Positions 46,868 to 58,707 of a stretch of 64,000 bases of DNA are shown in pieces. Made by a program: the position numbers and the translations under genes. The DNA is from Amphirosellinia nigrospora. Lineage: Eukaryota; Ascomycota; Sordariomycetes; Xylariales; Xylariaceae. The stretch is from positions 13,650,193 through 13,714,192 of the forward strand of contig SCHM01000001.1 in the NCBI GenBank assembly GCA_004123355.1. The letters run 5' to 3'. The notes below the pieces were generated by a model, which saw nothing but the letters and a program-made list of their open reading frames with translations, did not search any database and had not been told where the DNA came from. Within the stretch, counting starts at the first letter, position 1. Every line of letters starts with the position of its first letter.

Positions 46868-48080
46868 TCATGCCTCCTCCTCGACACCAGCCAGCTCGTT
46901 GCGCTTGGCTGCTTGTCTCTCGGCCTTGCGGGCACGGGCGGCCTTGTTCTTCTGTCGTCTGACGTCCATCTCCTCGGTGATAGCACGCTCACGGGCCATC
47001 TCGGCCTTGGCACGGTGGATCTGCAGGCAATTGGTCAGTCTCTCGCGTGTGCCTGACAAAGTCGTGGTGTAGAAAGTTAGGAAAGAGACAAGAGAGGGTC
47101 AAGAAACGTACGTGTTCGACGAGGGCGCGCTTGTGCTTGAAGGCGTTACCCTTGCTGGAGTGGTAGAGCTCGTGGTACAGGTGCTTGTCGATCTTGCCGC
47201 TGGCACGGTACTTGACTAAGAGGCGTCGGAGAACACGCTGGCGGCGCATCCATAGAACTTGCCTAGACGGAAACAAGTCAATCCACGACTGACCGTTATC
47301 TAGCGTGGGGTAGCGGGACAACATACTGAGGCATACGGGCATCGGCGGTACCCTTTCTCTTACCGAAACCACGGTGGCGACCATCACGTCGGGCCAGGTT
47401 CAGCTCGCGGGCGCGGGAGCGCGAGTGCATGGTGACGGGCTTGCGGATGATGAGGCCATCGCTGACGAGCTTGCGGATGGTCTGGCGGGAGTTTGCGTTG
47501 GAGATCTCGCTAACCTCGTTGGGGTCGAGCCAGACCTTGCGCTTACCGCATCCAATGACGGACGCAGCGAGGCGCTTCTGCGTGCGGAGGTTGACCCTGC
47601 GGAGAGAAGAGACACATGTCAGCCCAGGTAGAGACACCACAACAGATCAAAATAAACGAGGTCGTGATGGGGCAAATGCATGTTTGTGTGTGTGTGTGCG
47701 TGTGCAGCATGCGATTCGTCGATGAGTACAGAGGGAGAGAGGGGGACAGAGAGGCGAGGGCATCGACGGCCGAGGTGAATGGCTGGTGACATCCAATCAC
47801 AAATACAAGTGAATGTATAGACATATGGATAGACAGCCGGTCGTGATTGTCGAAGTTGTTGTGGTTGTATTATTTCGATGACGGCTTCACCATCTATTCG
47901 GCAGTGCGAATTGTGGTCCCCCTCTCTGTTTTGGCCTCTGCCTCGATCTTTGCCCTCCCACCCTCTCTCTCTCTATCTCTCTGATCTCGGCGTGCAGGTG
48001 CACAGCAGACCCATCGACAAGTGAATCGTATGCATCGTGCAATGGGCTATGATTGGAAAGGCGGCGATTTCGACTTACAT
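46868..48080 (-). CDS. RPL19: 60S ribosomal protein L19 (eL19)
   Basis: Component of the large ribosomal subunit, in the cytoplasm. Four coding exons: 48080-48079 (only the AT of the start codon), 47596-47327, 47262-47112 and 47020-46868. The protein begins [20 protein letters not shown], continues [90 protein letters not shown] and [10 protein letters not shown], and ends [20 protein letters not shown] followed by a basic tail and EEEA. That is the expected eL19 sequence and length (about 191 residues). The start codon is split by a 482-bp phase-2 intron; other introns are 64 and 91 bp. The first intron also carries a GT-rich microsatellite (about 47682-47704). The frame is intact throughout. 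Confidence 0.95.
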
Positions 48081-48985
48081 CTTGAGGATTGATGCGCGGT
48101 GATGGTCGGAATGGAGCTGTGGTGGTTAGTAAAAAAAAGAGGTGGTCGTGGTGGTCGTGCTGGGGACGCAGAGGGTTTGGGAAGTAAAATTGGTTCAGTA
48201 GGTAGTGAGCAGGTAGACGTGTGGAGCACCCTCCCCTCCACTGTGAGTGATTCCTTCGGTGGGTGGCCACACAGAATTTCTGACCGGGCCTTCCGTCTTT
48301 GCTTAGTTGTGCAATTTTGGCCGGCTTTTCTCCGGCTAAGCGAGTTTGCCCTCTTTTGTGGCGTCACCTGACTGTCCTTATCTTATCTAACCAAACTAGG
48401 GCGGGTCAGCCTAGAGACGGGACTGGGCCAAATCTGACCTGCTGATAAGGGATGATTTCTTATCGCTTGAGGCCGTTCGGATATAGCATCTACCTCAGGT
48501 AAACAATAGATTACCCTAGGAAAATTTATGTATATAGGTACCCTCTAGAAGAGACCATTATACAAGAGAGTCAGGCCTGCTATGGATCCAGCGAGTACAG
48601 CATGATGGTGTATATATCTCAATATTCGTTCATGAATAATTAGAACCAATTTCAGAACCTTCCACTTATACAGAACCAAGTAGTCGCCAGTCAATATTTG
48701 ATTATTGAGTCAACTATGTTGGCTAACACGATCTGTAGCAATATATTTACGACGACGTTGTAATATCTCGGTAGATACTTTCTCACCATAGCACCACTAG
48801 CCCCAGTGAAAGGATATGATTTTTTTCATTTCAATATGATTCTTTTCTTTTTTTATCTACCTCCCAACATGCTCTCATCATCATCATGAATGTCGTAACC
48901 TTTTACTCTTGTGAAAACACCCCCCCTCCGACCTCGACCGCCCCTACGCTCCAAACCTCCTTTTCATCTTCAACTTCATCATTGC
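48081..48985. promoter_or_regulatory. RPL19 promoter region and GCN1 3' flank
   Basis: RPL19 is transcribed leftward from here and GCN1 ends at 48986. A 5' UTR and core promoter of RPL19 are expected in 48081-48400. No other gene recognised; 48480-48900 is A+T-rich. Confidence 0.5.
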
Positions 48986-51900
48986 TCAGCCGAGTCCTCC
49001 TTGTCCACCCTCCGCCTCTCTCCTTTCCCTAGCCTGCTGGCCCAGCCGGACTGCCACGCGCTTGAAGTAGTCTTGCATGCTGCGCTTGGTATTGGCTGGC
49101 AGCTCGCCACCTGGCCCGCCCATGTACCGATCAAACACGGCCGTTTCTTCGTCCACCACCCCAAACAGTTCCACAAACGTCGCCTCCGCTGCTAGCTTCA
49201 CCGGGATCACCGGGTCGCGCACTGATGCGAACACCGGCGGCGCGAGCACCGCCAGGTGTGGCCGCACCAGCTCCATGTTGGCCCGGGACACGGTACGGAC
49301 TACGACCAACGCTAACCGCCGTGAGTCGGACGGGTTGCCGGGCCCGATGATGGCCGCTAGCGTCGAGAAGATGGGTTTCGTCGTTTCGAATGACTTGGCA
49401 GAATCCGACAAGAGATACTTCCCTGTCGCGAGGATCGTGTTGTCGGCCACGAACAGCTGGAATACACGATTAGCAGAGAGATTCGGCGGCAATAATGCGC
49501 TGTGTAATAGTTACTTACATTTTTGTTAGACATGCCCTGACAAAGAAGGTCGGGTAAGTCTTCGCCTGCCGGGCTTTCGAGCAGCGTCTGCGCCGACTCA
49601 ACAAATACGGCGTTGAGCGCAAGCACCGATGAGCTGTTGAAGTGGGTCGGAGCCACCCGGTTGCGAATGAGTCCATTCGCAACTTCGCTGGGTACGTTTC
49701 GGACAAGCGCCCCGAGGAGCTTGGCGTAGGTCACGGCCATGGTGGTATCCTTTGTGTCCGTCTCCATATCGATAAGCCCTAGGACCGCCGTCCGTGAACT
49801 CTCACCCATGTTGCCACCCGCCTTGCTAACCACCTCGTATAGCGCCTTGAGCATAGCTGCCTTAACGCCAGGGTCTGATGTCTTGGAACCCGTGACCAGC
49901 TCTGCGATGAGCGGGTCTACACGGGGAGTAAATTTGATGAGGGTACCGAGAGCCTTGGCAGCTCGTGATCGGAGCAGCTCGCTCGTCGTGTCTGCGAGTG
50001 ACCGCGCGAACGTTCGTTGCAACTGAGGCAAGAAGGGTTTGAGCGCAGTTGGCATCTTCTCGAGTAGGTTATTAAGTGTCAGAAGGATGGCCGACTTGAC
50101 GTCTGTCGAGCGTTCGGAAACGACACGAATGAGTGGGCCTGTGATCTGGGTTACGAATGGTTTGAGCGAATTCTCGCTTGTTCTGTCGACAATATCGGAT
50201 ATGGCCAATGCTGCACTGGTTCTCTGCTCCGGTGTGCCATTCATGAGACCTTGGAGGAAGATGGGTAAGATAGCATTGATACCCTTTGGAAGTTCGAAGC
50301 CGGCAAGATTGGAGCCGGCCACTCCTACGTGCTGCAATGATGTTCTGGTGGACGGTACGAGAGCTTCCATCTCCTCTTTCTTTAGTTTCTTGGTGAATTC
50401 GCTCAGTGCGGCCCAGGCTGCCTTAACTACGTCGTGGTCCCGATCGTCGAACGATATGAGCAACGCCCGGATAATGTCCTGATTATACCGAGAATAATCG
50501 ACATCCGAATGAGCAAAGAAATTGGCCAGCCGCGATGCTGTAATGGCGCGTTTGCGATGATCGTCGCTCTTCATAAGCTGCAAGAGCACGTTCATGACCG
50601 TGTTGAGGCTATCATACTCGTCGATGGACTGTATGACGGTATCCAACGACTCTTCTAGTTCGTTACCCAATTCTTCGTCCTTGGCATCGATGATGTTATC
50701 TGTAAGTGAGTTGATAATGTTGGGGAGTCTTCGGTTCATGGCGGGCCCGGCTACGCGTGAGAGAGATGCTAGAGCCTTCGCATTGAATGCTGAGATGGGA
50801 GGCGTGATGAGTGTAGGAATGAGGTTTGGTAGTATGATATTTGATCTTGTGGACTCGGTAAGGAGCGTTAGTAGGGCGGAAAGGGCGTTGTCGGCCTCGG
50901 CCTCGGAACGCAGGAGGTTTAAGAGATAAGGAAGGACTTGGTCGACGGCACGCTTGCCGATGATCTGTTGCAGAGAGTCGAATGCCTCTGCGGCAGCTTC
51001 TCTGACATCCTCGTCGAAGTCAGTAAGAGCGGTTCGCACGACAGAAATGAGTGTCTTTTCATGGTCTTGTAGCGCCTCGTCGGAAGCCGACGAGATTAGC
51101 TCCTTGAGTGCTAAACAAATGCCTTGTTTCGCGTTCGTGTCTGTAGATGTCTGAAGGCTTTCTTCCAGTGTGGGTAGAAGGGATGATAGCACACCATCAC
51201 CAGCCCTCCGTATTAGTTCACCTAGGGCATTGCTGGCGATCACTTTGTGTTCCATGCTAGAGCTTCCGAGACGCCGAATAATGAGCTGCGTCAGGGTCGG
51301 CGTGAGCTCTTTCAGAATCCGAGGCGTTGCAACCAGAGCTTTCCACACGCCAATAGCAGCTGTTCGTACAGCACCAGCCGTGTCGCAGCGACAAATGTAG
51401 AGCGCAGATAGAATCTTGTTGCGCTTCTCGACGCCAAGAACTCACGAAGAGATGCACCTGCTTCCTTGGCTTTCTCCTCCTCATCCTCTGCATCTGCATT
51501 GCCAGTGATGCCGGTAAGGTTGAAGAGGAGGTCACCAACAAGCTCGACGGAACTTAGACGGATTCTGTAGCTATCATCTGCCAAGCCTCGTTCTAGCTCT
51601 GGTAGTAGCAGGTCAACAGCGCGGGTAGCAAAATTCTTGACCAGGAGACGACCAGCCCGTAGAGCAGTTTCACGAATGGTATCAATTTCATCAGTGAGGC
51701 CAGCAAGGATAGGAGGTATGATCTTGCCCAGGTAGTTTGCGAAACTGTTGCCAAAGCAGACTGGTAAGAAGACGAATAGGGACATGAAGCCTTCTCGCAC
51801 CACAGCTTTGGAAGATTCCACGTTTTGGAGAATGGTAGGCAAGATCTCCTCCAATCTCGTGGTGCCCAGGCCAGCAAGGACCTCACTAAGTGCTTGCGCT

Positions 51901-54900
51901 GATCCGAGCCGATCGCCGGCACCTGTGTCGGATTTGAGGGTTTGCATAAGACTGGGAATGAGGTCTGGTAGGGCATCTTCGCCGAGTTTCTCGACAAGAG
52001 ATCCGAGGGCACGCGAGGCGGTTGCTCGTGTAGTGGGCACCGGGTCGACGGCAGCCACTTTCAATCCGGAGACGAGAACAGGTAAATGAGTAATAAGATC
52101 TTTCCGCTCCGTAAGATGTGCTAAGCTACCTATGACTTGAGACGCCTTACGCTTGGTGTTGGACCGATCGCCCAAGCCGCGTTGCAAAATCCTCGTCACT
52201 AGAGCCAACGAAGGCGCATCGAGATAATGCACAAATTGTACTTTAATAAGCGAGTCCAACGCGTCGTCAGTGTATTTTGTTGGGTCACTAAGAGCTTTGA
52301 GGAGAATATCGACAAGACTCCTGACTTCTGGATTTTCAATCACATCTCCGAAACGTTTCAAGCTCTTGTTGCCCGCAGCCCGCACTTCTTTGTGAGTATC
52401 GTTGAGAGCACTGGTAAGCGGTGGTATGATATCTGGCAGACTCTGTGCTAGTTGTTGAGGATCCAAGTAGGCCATGGCCCCTAGTAGTTCGCATGCTCCG
52501 CGCTTGCTGCGCCACTGGTCATCATCGAGGCCGTTGAGAAGGGTAGGTAAGATTTGTTTGACACCATAGGAGCTTAATTTGGCGAAGCATGCTTTCGCCG
52601 CGGCGAGGCACGCATCTCGCACATCAGCACTACTATCGCCGAATCCAGTCAAGAGCTGAGACACGATCTGAATAACATAAGGCTCAAATAAGCGCCCCAT
52701 AATTGTTGGCAATAGCTCAAATGCGATGAAAGCTCCCTCGCGGTGTTGTGACTCTTTCTTGTTCTCGGTCGCACTCTTGAGAGTGATCAGGATGCGGTAT
52801 TCGCGTAGCACCGAAATACCTCGCCCGCGAATTAAACCGGCTAACCCATACGCAGCTCCACGCTTAGCGGCGTAGTTCTTGGATGTCAAAAGCATTTCTA
52901 GCAGCTGATCAAAATACTTAGACGACTTGTCACTGCATGTGCGTACTAAAGGAGGTAGGCATTCAGCTACTGCATATTGAACGGTTTCAGACGGGGTGCT
53001 AAGAGTGGCGAGTAGTCTCTCTATGACACCGGGGATTTTGGCGTCACCAGATTTTAGATGGCGAGCTAAAGCACCGTACATGATGATGACGGCTTCATTG
53101 ACACGATCGGCAGCCTCGGACCCTTTATCGGGTTCTGAGAGCGTGCGCTCAAATGTTTTCATCAACTTATCCACTAGGGCCTTGCCGTGCAAATCGACGG
53201 CCGCTAGAGCAGCGTCGAGCATCTCACTGCGCACCGTAGCATTCTGGTCACCCAGTGGACCGCTCTCGATGAGGAAGTTGAGGAACTCATCAATTTGAGA
53301 CTTATCTAGATAAGCAGCAAGCTGTTTGAAAGCGGACGCTATGCCATGGCGTGCTTCCCAAGGATCAGAGAGGTCGGCTTTCCTGGGCATGCCATACTCG
53401 TCTCGCTGTGGCACACGTGGTTTGGCGAATTCGGCGTACGATGCGCGTAGACGGAGTAATATGTCCTCAATTGTCGATGGAAACGCTTTGCACGTTTCGG
53501 CTAAAGCTCTGGCCGCTGCCCTCCTTAGTTGGGCATCCTTACTCTCGAGGTAGGGAAGAAGCTTAACAGATATTTCCTCGGAAATCTGAAAATCGCTCTC
53601 CTCCCAAATCTCCTGCCCGAGCTCCTGATTCTCCTCGACATCATCGTGGCAAGAAATCCAGAGCTCTTCCGAGAAGTCGGCGTCGCTTAGATCGACTTCG
53701 GCGCTAATGGCTTGCAGCACCGTCTCCCGAACGTTAGACTGAGGTACAGTTGCTCCCTTACAAAGCACCGCTATCTCCTGAGCTTTCATGTTAGGGGCGA
53801 CGCAACGGACTATGTCGGTGAAACAATCCTTCAAAATCTTATAATGCTGATTGTAAAGCTGCATGGAGGAAATGAGGACGGCGAGAAGGTCACCTCGCGG
53901 CAAATTCTCGTCGGAGAAGACCAGGGTGTGGAAGGATAAAAATTCGATGGCAAGCACTAGTTGCGTGTCCCTATCGTCAACCACCTCTCCAATGCCACCC
54001 TTGCGTAGAATGGCAAAGATCAATGGTAGCATATACATAACAGACACCGCGTCAAACGGCCGCTGTTCACCAGCAAAGCGTAGTCGGTAGAGCACTCTAG
54101 TCAGTAGTTCCTCGAGATTTTCCTCCATCATATTCTCTGGCAGAGAAGTAATATCCACGGTGCGGAGGGTAGCGACACCGATAAAAGGTCGAATAGCACC
54201 CAATCGAGATGTCACTTTCTCGGAACCGGCTAGATAGGCCGAGGGAGCAGCTTTGCCCACGATGAGACACGCACCAGCTTCCATAGCTTCGAGAAGGGCG
54301 GTAACGGAGGGCCCAAGCCAGAGACTTGCATCCGTGGGCGGGCCAGATACTAAACTTTGAATGATGCCAATACCACGCATCACTCGGGCTTCTATCTGTT
54401 GCACGGAATGTCGAATTTCGGCCTCTTTCTTGAGTTGGGCATTGACCTTGGCTTGCTCATCAGCCTTGAGCTTCTTTTGGAGTCCTTTCTTCGCCGCAAG
54501 CTGGTTCCTGAGGTCTTCCTCCCACTTCAGCGTGTCGTAGTCTTTCGTGTTTTTATTCGGTATCGTTTGTGATTTCTTGGCAAGCACATCTACAAATGCC
54601 GTTCCTTCCGGCGTCCTAAAAATGGCTGCGACTGGCCCAATTTCCTTCAGTTCGGTTGCCGATAGATCAGCTCTTATCAGATCAATAATGCGAGGAATCA
54701 TGACTTCAGGTGCTACGAAGGCCAAGTCGGCCGCCGCGTTGTATGCTGCCGTTTTGATAATGCTCGACTAGCGTCAATGTTATATGGTCGTGCAGAAGGT
54801 AAAAATGGGATGCCTCACATTTTTGCTCGAACTGGGTTTTCTCTATTAATTGGTCTATGAGCTCCTGCTCATACTTGCGTACTAAGGCACCGGGATCGAC

Positions 54901-57160
54901 ACCGACTTTGAGGCAGAGGTCTATCCAACTACATCTAGGTACCAGGTCTTTGCGAGCTAAAATGAGTAGCGCGCACATTTGTTGTTCGATCAAATCTCGA
55001 CTTCGTTGTTGGCCGAATTCCTCGAGCTCGTCGTCATTTAAGGTGATGGAGCGCAGAACAAGGTGTAGGTGTGAGTCTTGGAATTTAGCACTGGCAGCAA
55101 CGCTTTCCTTCTCATTTTTATGGGACGATTCAACCATTGCCAAAGCCCGCCGATGATAGCCGTCGACACGAACGCAGGATCGCGAGCATAGAGCTTAGCG
55201 ATCGCCTTGCAGGAGGCATTTCGTATCTTGGGAGGGACGGTTGTGGCGGAAACGAGGTAAACAAAGGCTTGAGACCAGGCGGTCTGTGTCAGCTTTGGCG
55301 CACTAGATATAGCGGGATATACTGCTTGAAGTGAACTCAGAAACCAGTCATAGTCATCATCATTTGATAATCGGCCATACACGCGATGGTTTAGGAGAAA
55401 TGCAGACTTGGAGTCGAGAGAGATGGACTCCTTTACGATGTCCGCCTTCTTGAGCTTGGTTTGGACAGTAGAGCTTTCTGCCCGAGACATAACCGGCGTA
55501 GCGAGCGCGGCCAGAACATAGGCACTTGTGATTAGGCCACTCTGAGCAGAGGCGGCCGGATTCTTGATTACTTCGGCCCAACTGTCGATCATGGGCGTGG
55601 TGATGGCCTCCACGAACTTAGAAGCATGCGTAGATAACGGCTTGTCGCCATCTGCCATAGAGAGGACGATGTCACCGCATCGAAGCACCCACAACCGCCG
55701 AGCGGGGATTTTCTTGTCGCTCATCCCCTTGACCAAGGCATCTACGGCGGATTTCGGCACCTCGACGGCATCTCGAATAAGAAGGATGATAGCTTGGCTC
55801 AGGACGGATAACTCAGCGCTTAGAGCAGCCTCATTTCCTTCCTTGGCAGCTACAGGAGCTAGGCATGTAACTATCTTGGTCGCGTCCGTGCTAGAAAATG
55901 GCAGGACCTGGAGCATATTCGCGTGGAGAACTCGCTGATCGGCCGAGGCCAGTTTCCCGGATTTAAGCGGACCCACAATCTCATCGACAATATGTCCGAT
56001 GGCTTTAGTATCGCTGGTGCGAGCTGCGGCTTGCTCAAAGGCGGCTAGCACGCTTTCGCGAATACTGGGATTGGTAGATTTGACGTTAGAAAGCAGCGGC
56101 TTCAGGAGATGCGCATCGAGGATCTTAGAAAGGTCCATGCCATCAGGAGGGAGGAGCGGGAGCAGATTTCCTAATATGTCCAAGACGACTTCAGGCGCAC
56201 GCAGAAGCCCCTTTTCGACGGGCGGTATGACGTCTTTCTCCAGGTCATCCAAGGTGACGAAGTCCGAAAAGAAGTCGCGCAAGCCCGTAACAAGGTGTCC
56301 GGGAATAGGCGTACGGGAGCCCACGAGCTCCCTCACGAAGAAGGTAAAATAGCTAGGCTTCTGAGCCACTAGGACGGTTTTAGCTTGGACATGGCGAGAG
56401 CAGACGCCAGCCACGACTCCAAGCATAGCAGCATTTCTGGCGACAGGCTGGCTTGCCTTAGCCGTAAGATCCCGGATTGCGTCCAGAATAACCTTCTCCC
56501 TAAATCCACCGTACCAGAAGGCAGCGCGCAAACCACGGCGTGTGAGAACTAGCGCCGACTGGCTGACGGAGGGCCGGGTGGTAGGCTGAAGACATGTCTC
56601 GAGGGCGGCGGCATTGGTGTGGATGATAGGGAGGCCGTACGTATCCCACAAGGGCGTGTCCGCAAAGCCTCGCAAGAGGATGGCGCACCACTCGACGAGC
56701 ACGAAGGCATTACTCGGGGCGATGGTGGGCTTCTGGGCCTCCTTGCGAATGTCGGAGACGAAGGATGCTAGGAGCTTGGGGTCGGGATTGGCGGCGACGA
56801 CAGAGGCGAGACACGTCTGGGCAGCTTTTCTCGAAGGCCGATCGGTATAAAACTATGGGTATCGAACAGGAGGCGGAGGAGGTCAACTGTGGCGGGCGCA
56901 TCGAAAGCTGTTGGATTCGATTCAGTCAATTAGTCGGGCCCAAGTTCAGCCAGTTCGGTAGAGTGGGCGGCACGTTAGCGATGATAGGGCTTACGATGGT
57001 GTCTCAGCTGATCGTCGATGGCGCGCAGACTCGCTATTCTCGCCGATGTGGACGAGGAAAACAGAGCTGCCTGGGTCGCGGCATAGTCGAGGCCAGCCGA
57101 GGAGGACGAGGCGTCGGTCATTTTGGCAGACGGAGGGGACGACGTGGTGGATGTATGCAC
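48986..57160 (-). CDS. GCN1: Gcn1, activator of the eIF2-alpha kinase Gcn2 (HEAT-repeat protein)
   Basis: Very large (about 2,700 residues) HEAT-repeat protein that binds translating ribosomes and Gcn2 and is needed for general amino-acid control. Exon 1 (57160 or 57121 to 56985) encodes ...SLRAIDDQLRHH; an intron leads to FDAPATVDLLRLL. Landmarks: AFVLVEWCAILLRGFADTPL, the N-terminal HEAT array to 54840, an intron near 54827-54769, then AYNAAADLAFVAPEVMIP, the EF3-related central part with GAAYGLAGLIRGRGIS, WRSKRGACELLGAMAYLDP, LTSALNDTHKEVR and the Gcn2-binding part with MEHKVIASNALGELIRRAG and MSLFVFLPVCFGN before it. A last intron near 49520-49457 precedes LFVADNTILATGKYLL. One-base losses near 56850 (T5 as T4), 55134 (GGG as GG) and 51441 (GG as G), plus one near 54826, break the frame. 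Conservation on both sides of each argues for error, not decay. Confidence 0.93.
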
Positions 57161-57546
57161 ATGATACTCTCGATTGTTTCGGTTAAGCGAAGGGAGATTG
57201 AAATGGAAATTGAAATTGAATATAGAACATATATGGGTAGGTAGGTATTGGCAATCGTGTTGAACCTTGGAAGCTGTCCGGACTGGTATCTAGACCATCT
57301 ACCACCCTAACCTACACAACTGCCTCTGGAGAAGAATGAAGAATGATTCAATCTGATGTTGTTGCGCCAAGTGCAACACGCATGTAAGTAATTGCAGGGG
57401 CTACCTCAGGGCTATGTACCTACTACATGCCTCCTATGTGTACATAGTAGAGCTTGCCCCAGGACAGACCAGGAGGGAACACCGCTGAGGGTGGACGACG
57501 TACAGGCGCAGGTACTCTGTACTCAGACTTGGACGAGGTGGGCGAA
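57161..57546. promoter_or_regulatory. GCN1 promoter side of the divergent intergenic region
   Basis: 386 bp between the GCN1 start and the MITE. No coding sequence. Confidence 0.45.
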
Positions 57547-57996
57547 CAGGTCTGATTTACGCAGCTGAAGTTTTACTATCTAACTCTGAAACTAGCCGTA
57601 TTCAGCAGCCAACCTGGCTGTAAATTGAGAAACACAGTCTACCTTACCCGCGCTGTTACATCGAACAGATCAATAACATAATAATTAAACAAAAAAAAAT
57701 CTAAAAAATAAATCTAAAGGATAAATATTTTTATTATTTTTAAACTCTTTTAAATTATTTTAAAATTAATAAGATTAATATGTTAGGTGATTACAATAAT
57801 AGAACATATAATCGTGTGTTAATATTTACATCGAAGCGACCGACCCCGACCGTCTATATTAGATGTAACCCTTGGCCTCTGCGATTAGCCAATAGCCAAT
57901 TATTTCCCGTAATCAATAGATATAGTGGAGCAGATTACTAGATAGGGCTAGTTTCAGAGCTGGATAGTAGAAATTCAGCTGCGTAAATTAGACCTG
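57547..57996. mobile_element. 450-bp non-autonomous TIR element (MITE) with 9-bp target duplication
   Basis: Left end CAGGTCTGATTTACGCAG and, reading inward on the opposite strand, right end CAGGTCTAATTTACGCAG form inverted repeats of about 50 bp with about six mismatches. Both sides are flanked by the perfect 9-bp duplication GTGGGCGAA (57538-57546 and 57997-58005). The interior is extremely A+T-rich (57665-57830) and non-coding. A 9-bp duplication fits Mutator-like elements best; hAT elements usually give 8 bp. Confidence 0.85.
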
Positions 57997-58707
57997 GTGG
58001 GCGAAGGCGCTAGAGTCGGCCTACCTAATCAGGTAAGCGGTCGAGCGATCAACCAATATTTCTGCCCTCCGTTCTGGCCTATCCCAAGGGAAATTTTCTA
58101 CAACAGCTCTACTGGCGGTTGGAAAATGTGCGACCAAATGCACCCCGCCTTTTCTGCCCCTCCATCCTCCCATCCCTCCTCCACCCAGAGGGAAGCAAGC
58201 ACCGACCCCACCATGATGACGATGTTAGGTCCGGGCAGCTTTTGGCTTTTGATTGGATTTCCTCGCATGTTAAACAAAAACACCCTGAGGGCAGGAAAAC
58301 ATTATAAAGGCCATATAGGCATGATTTTGCAATCTGACTTCTTCCTCTTATGCCTAGATTGGTAGGCAATCAATATCATCCATTTTTAGTTCTATTTATC
58401 TGCTGAGGTACCTAACCTTGGACTTGCGGGGACTATTTAACATTTGGCATGTTGTTCGACTCATCAAGTACTTACCTAACCTTACCTCATTATAAAACTG
58501 GCCCATAGTCACCTTCACTCCAAAGTTCTCTGTCAAGTTCTCTGTCCAGATGTTTACCTCCTCCCTTTTACCTACCCACAACGCCATCCACCCATGACGC
58601 CTCCCCTCGCCTTTACCCTTCCTGACGACTTTCTACCGACGTCTGCTCGCATTCCTGCATATCCTGTTCCCTATACCTTTTCTTGTTCCGCTCGCTTGTA
58701 GACAGCC
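57997..58707. promoter_or_regulatory. Promoter side of the DExH helicase gene
   Basis: About 700 bp upstream of the helicase start. CT-rich stretches around 58570-58690 look like a fungal core promoter/5' UTR. Short ORFs here have no recognisable content. Confidence 0.45.

Noticed and set aside
51430-51450. A GTGAGT splice donor at the GCN1 break near 51441
   Set aside because: Using it as an intron would remove conserved residues (VLGVEKRNKIL) that read perfectly if one G is restored.
46531-57240. Numerous antisense ORFs of 60-160 residues opposite RPL19 and GCN1
   Set aside because: They overlap strongly conserved genes on the other strand and have no family resemblance of their own; they are frame shadows of G+C-rich coding sequence.
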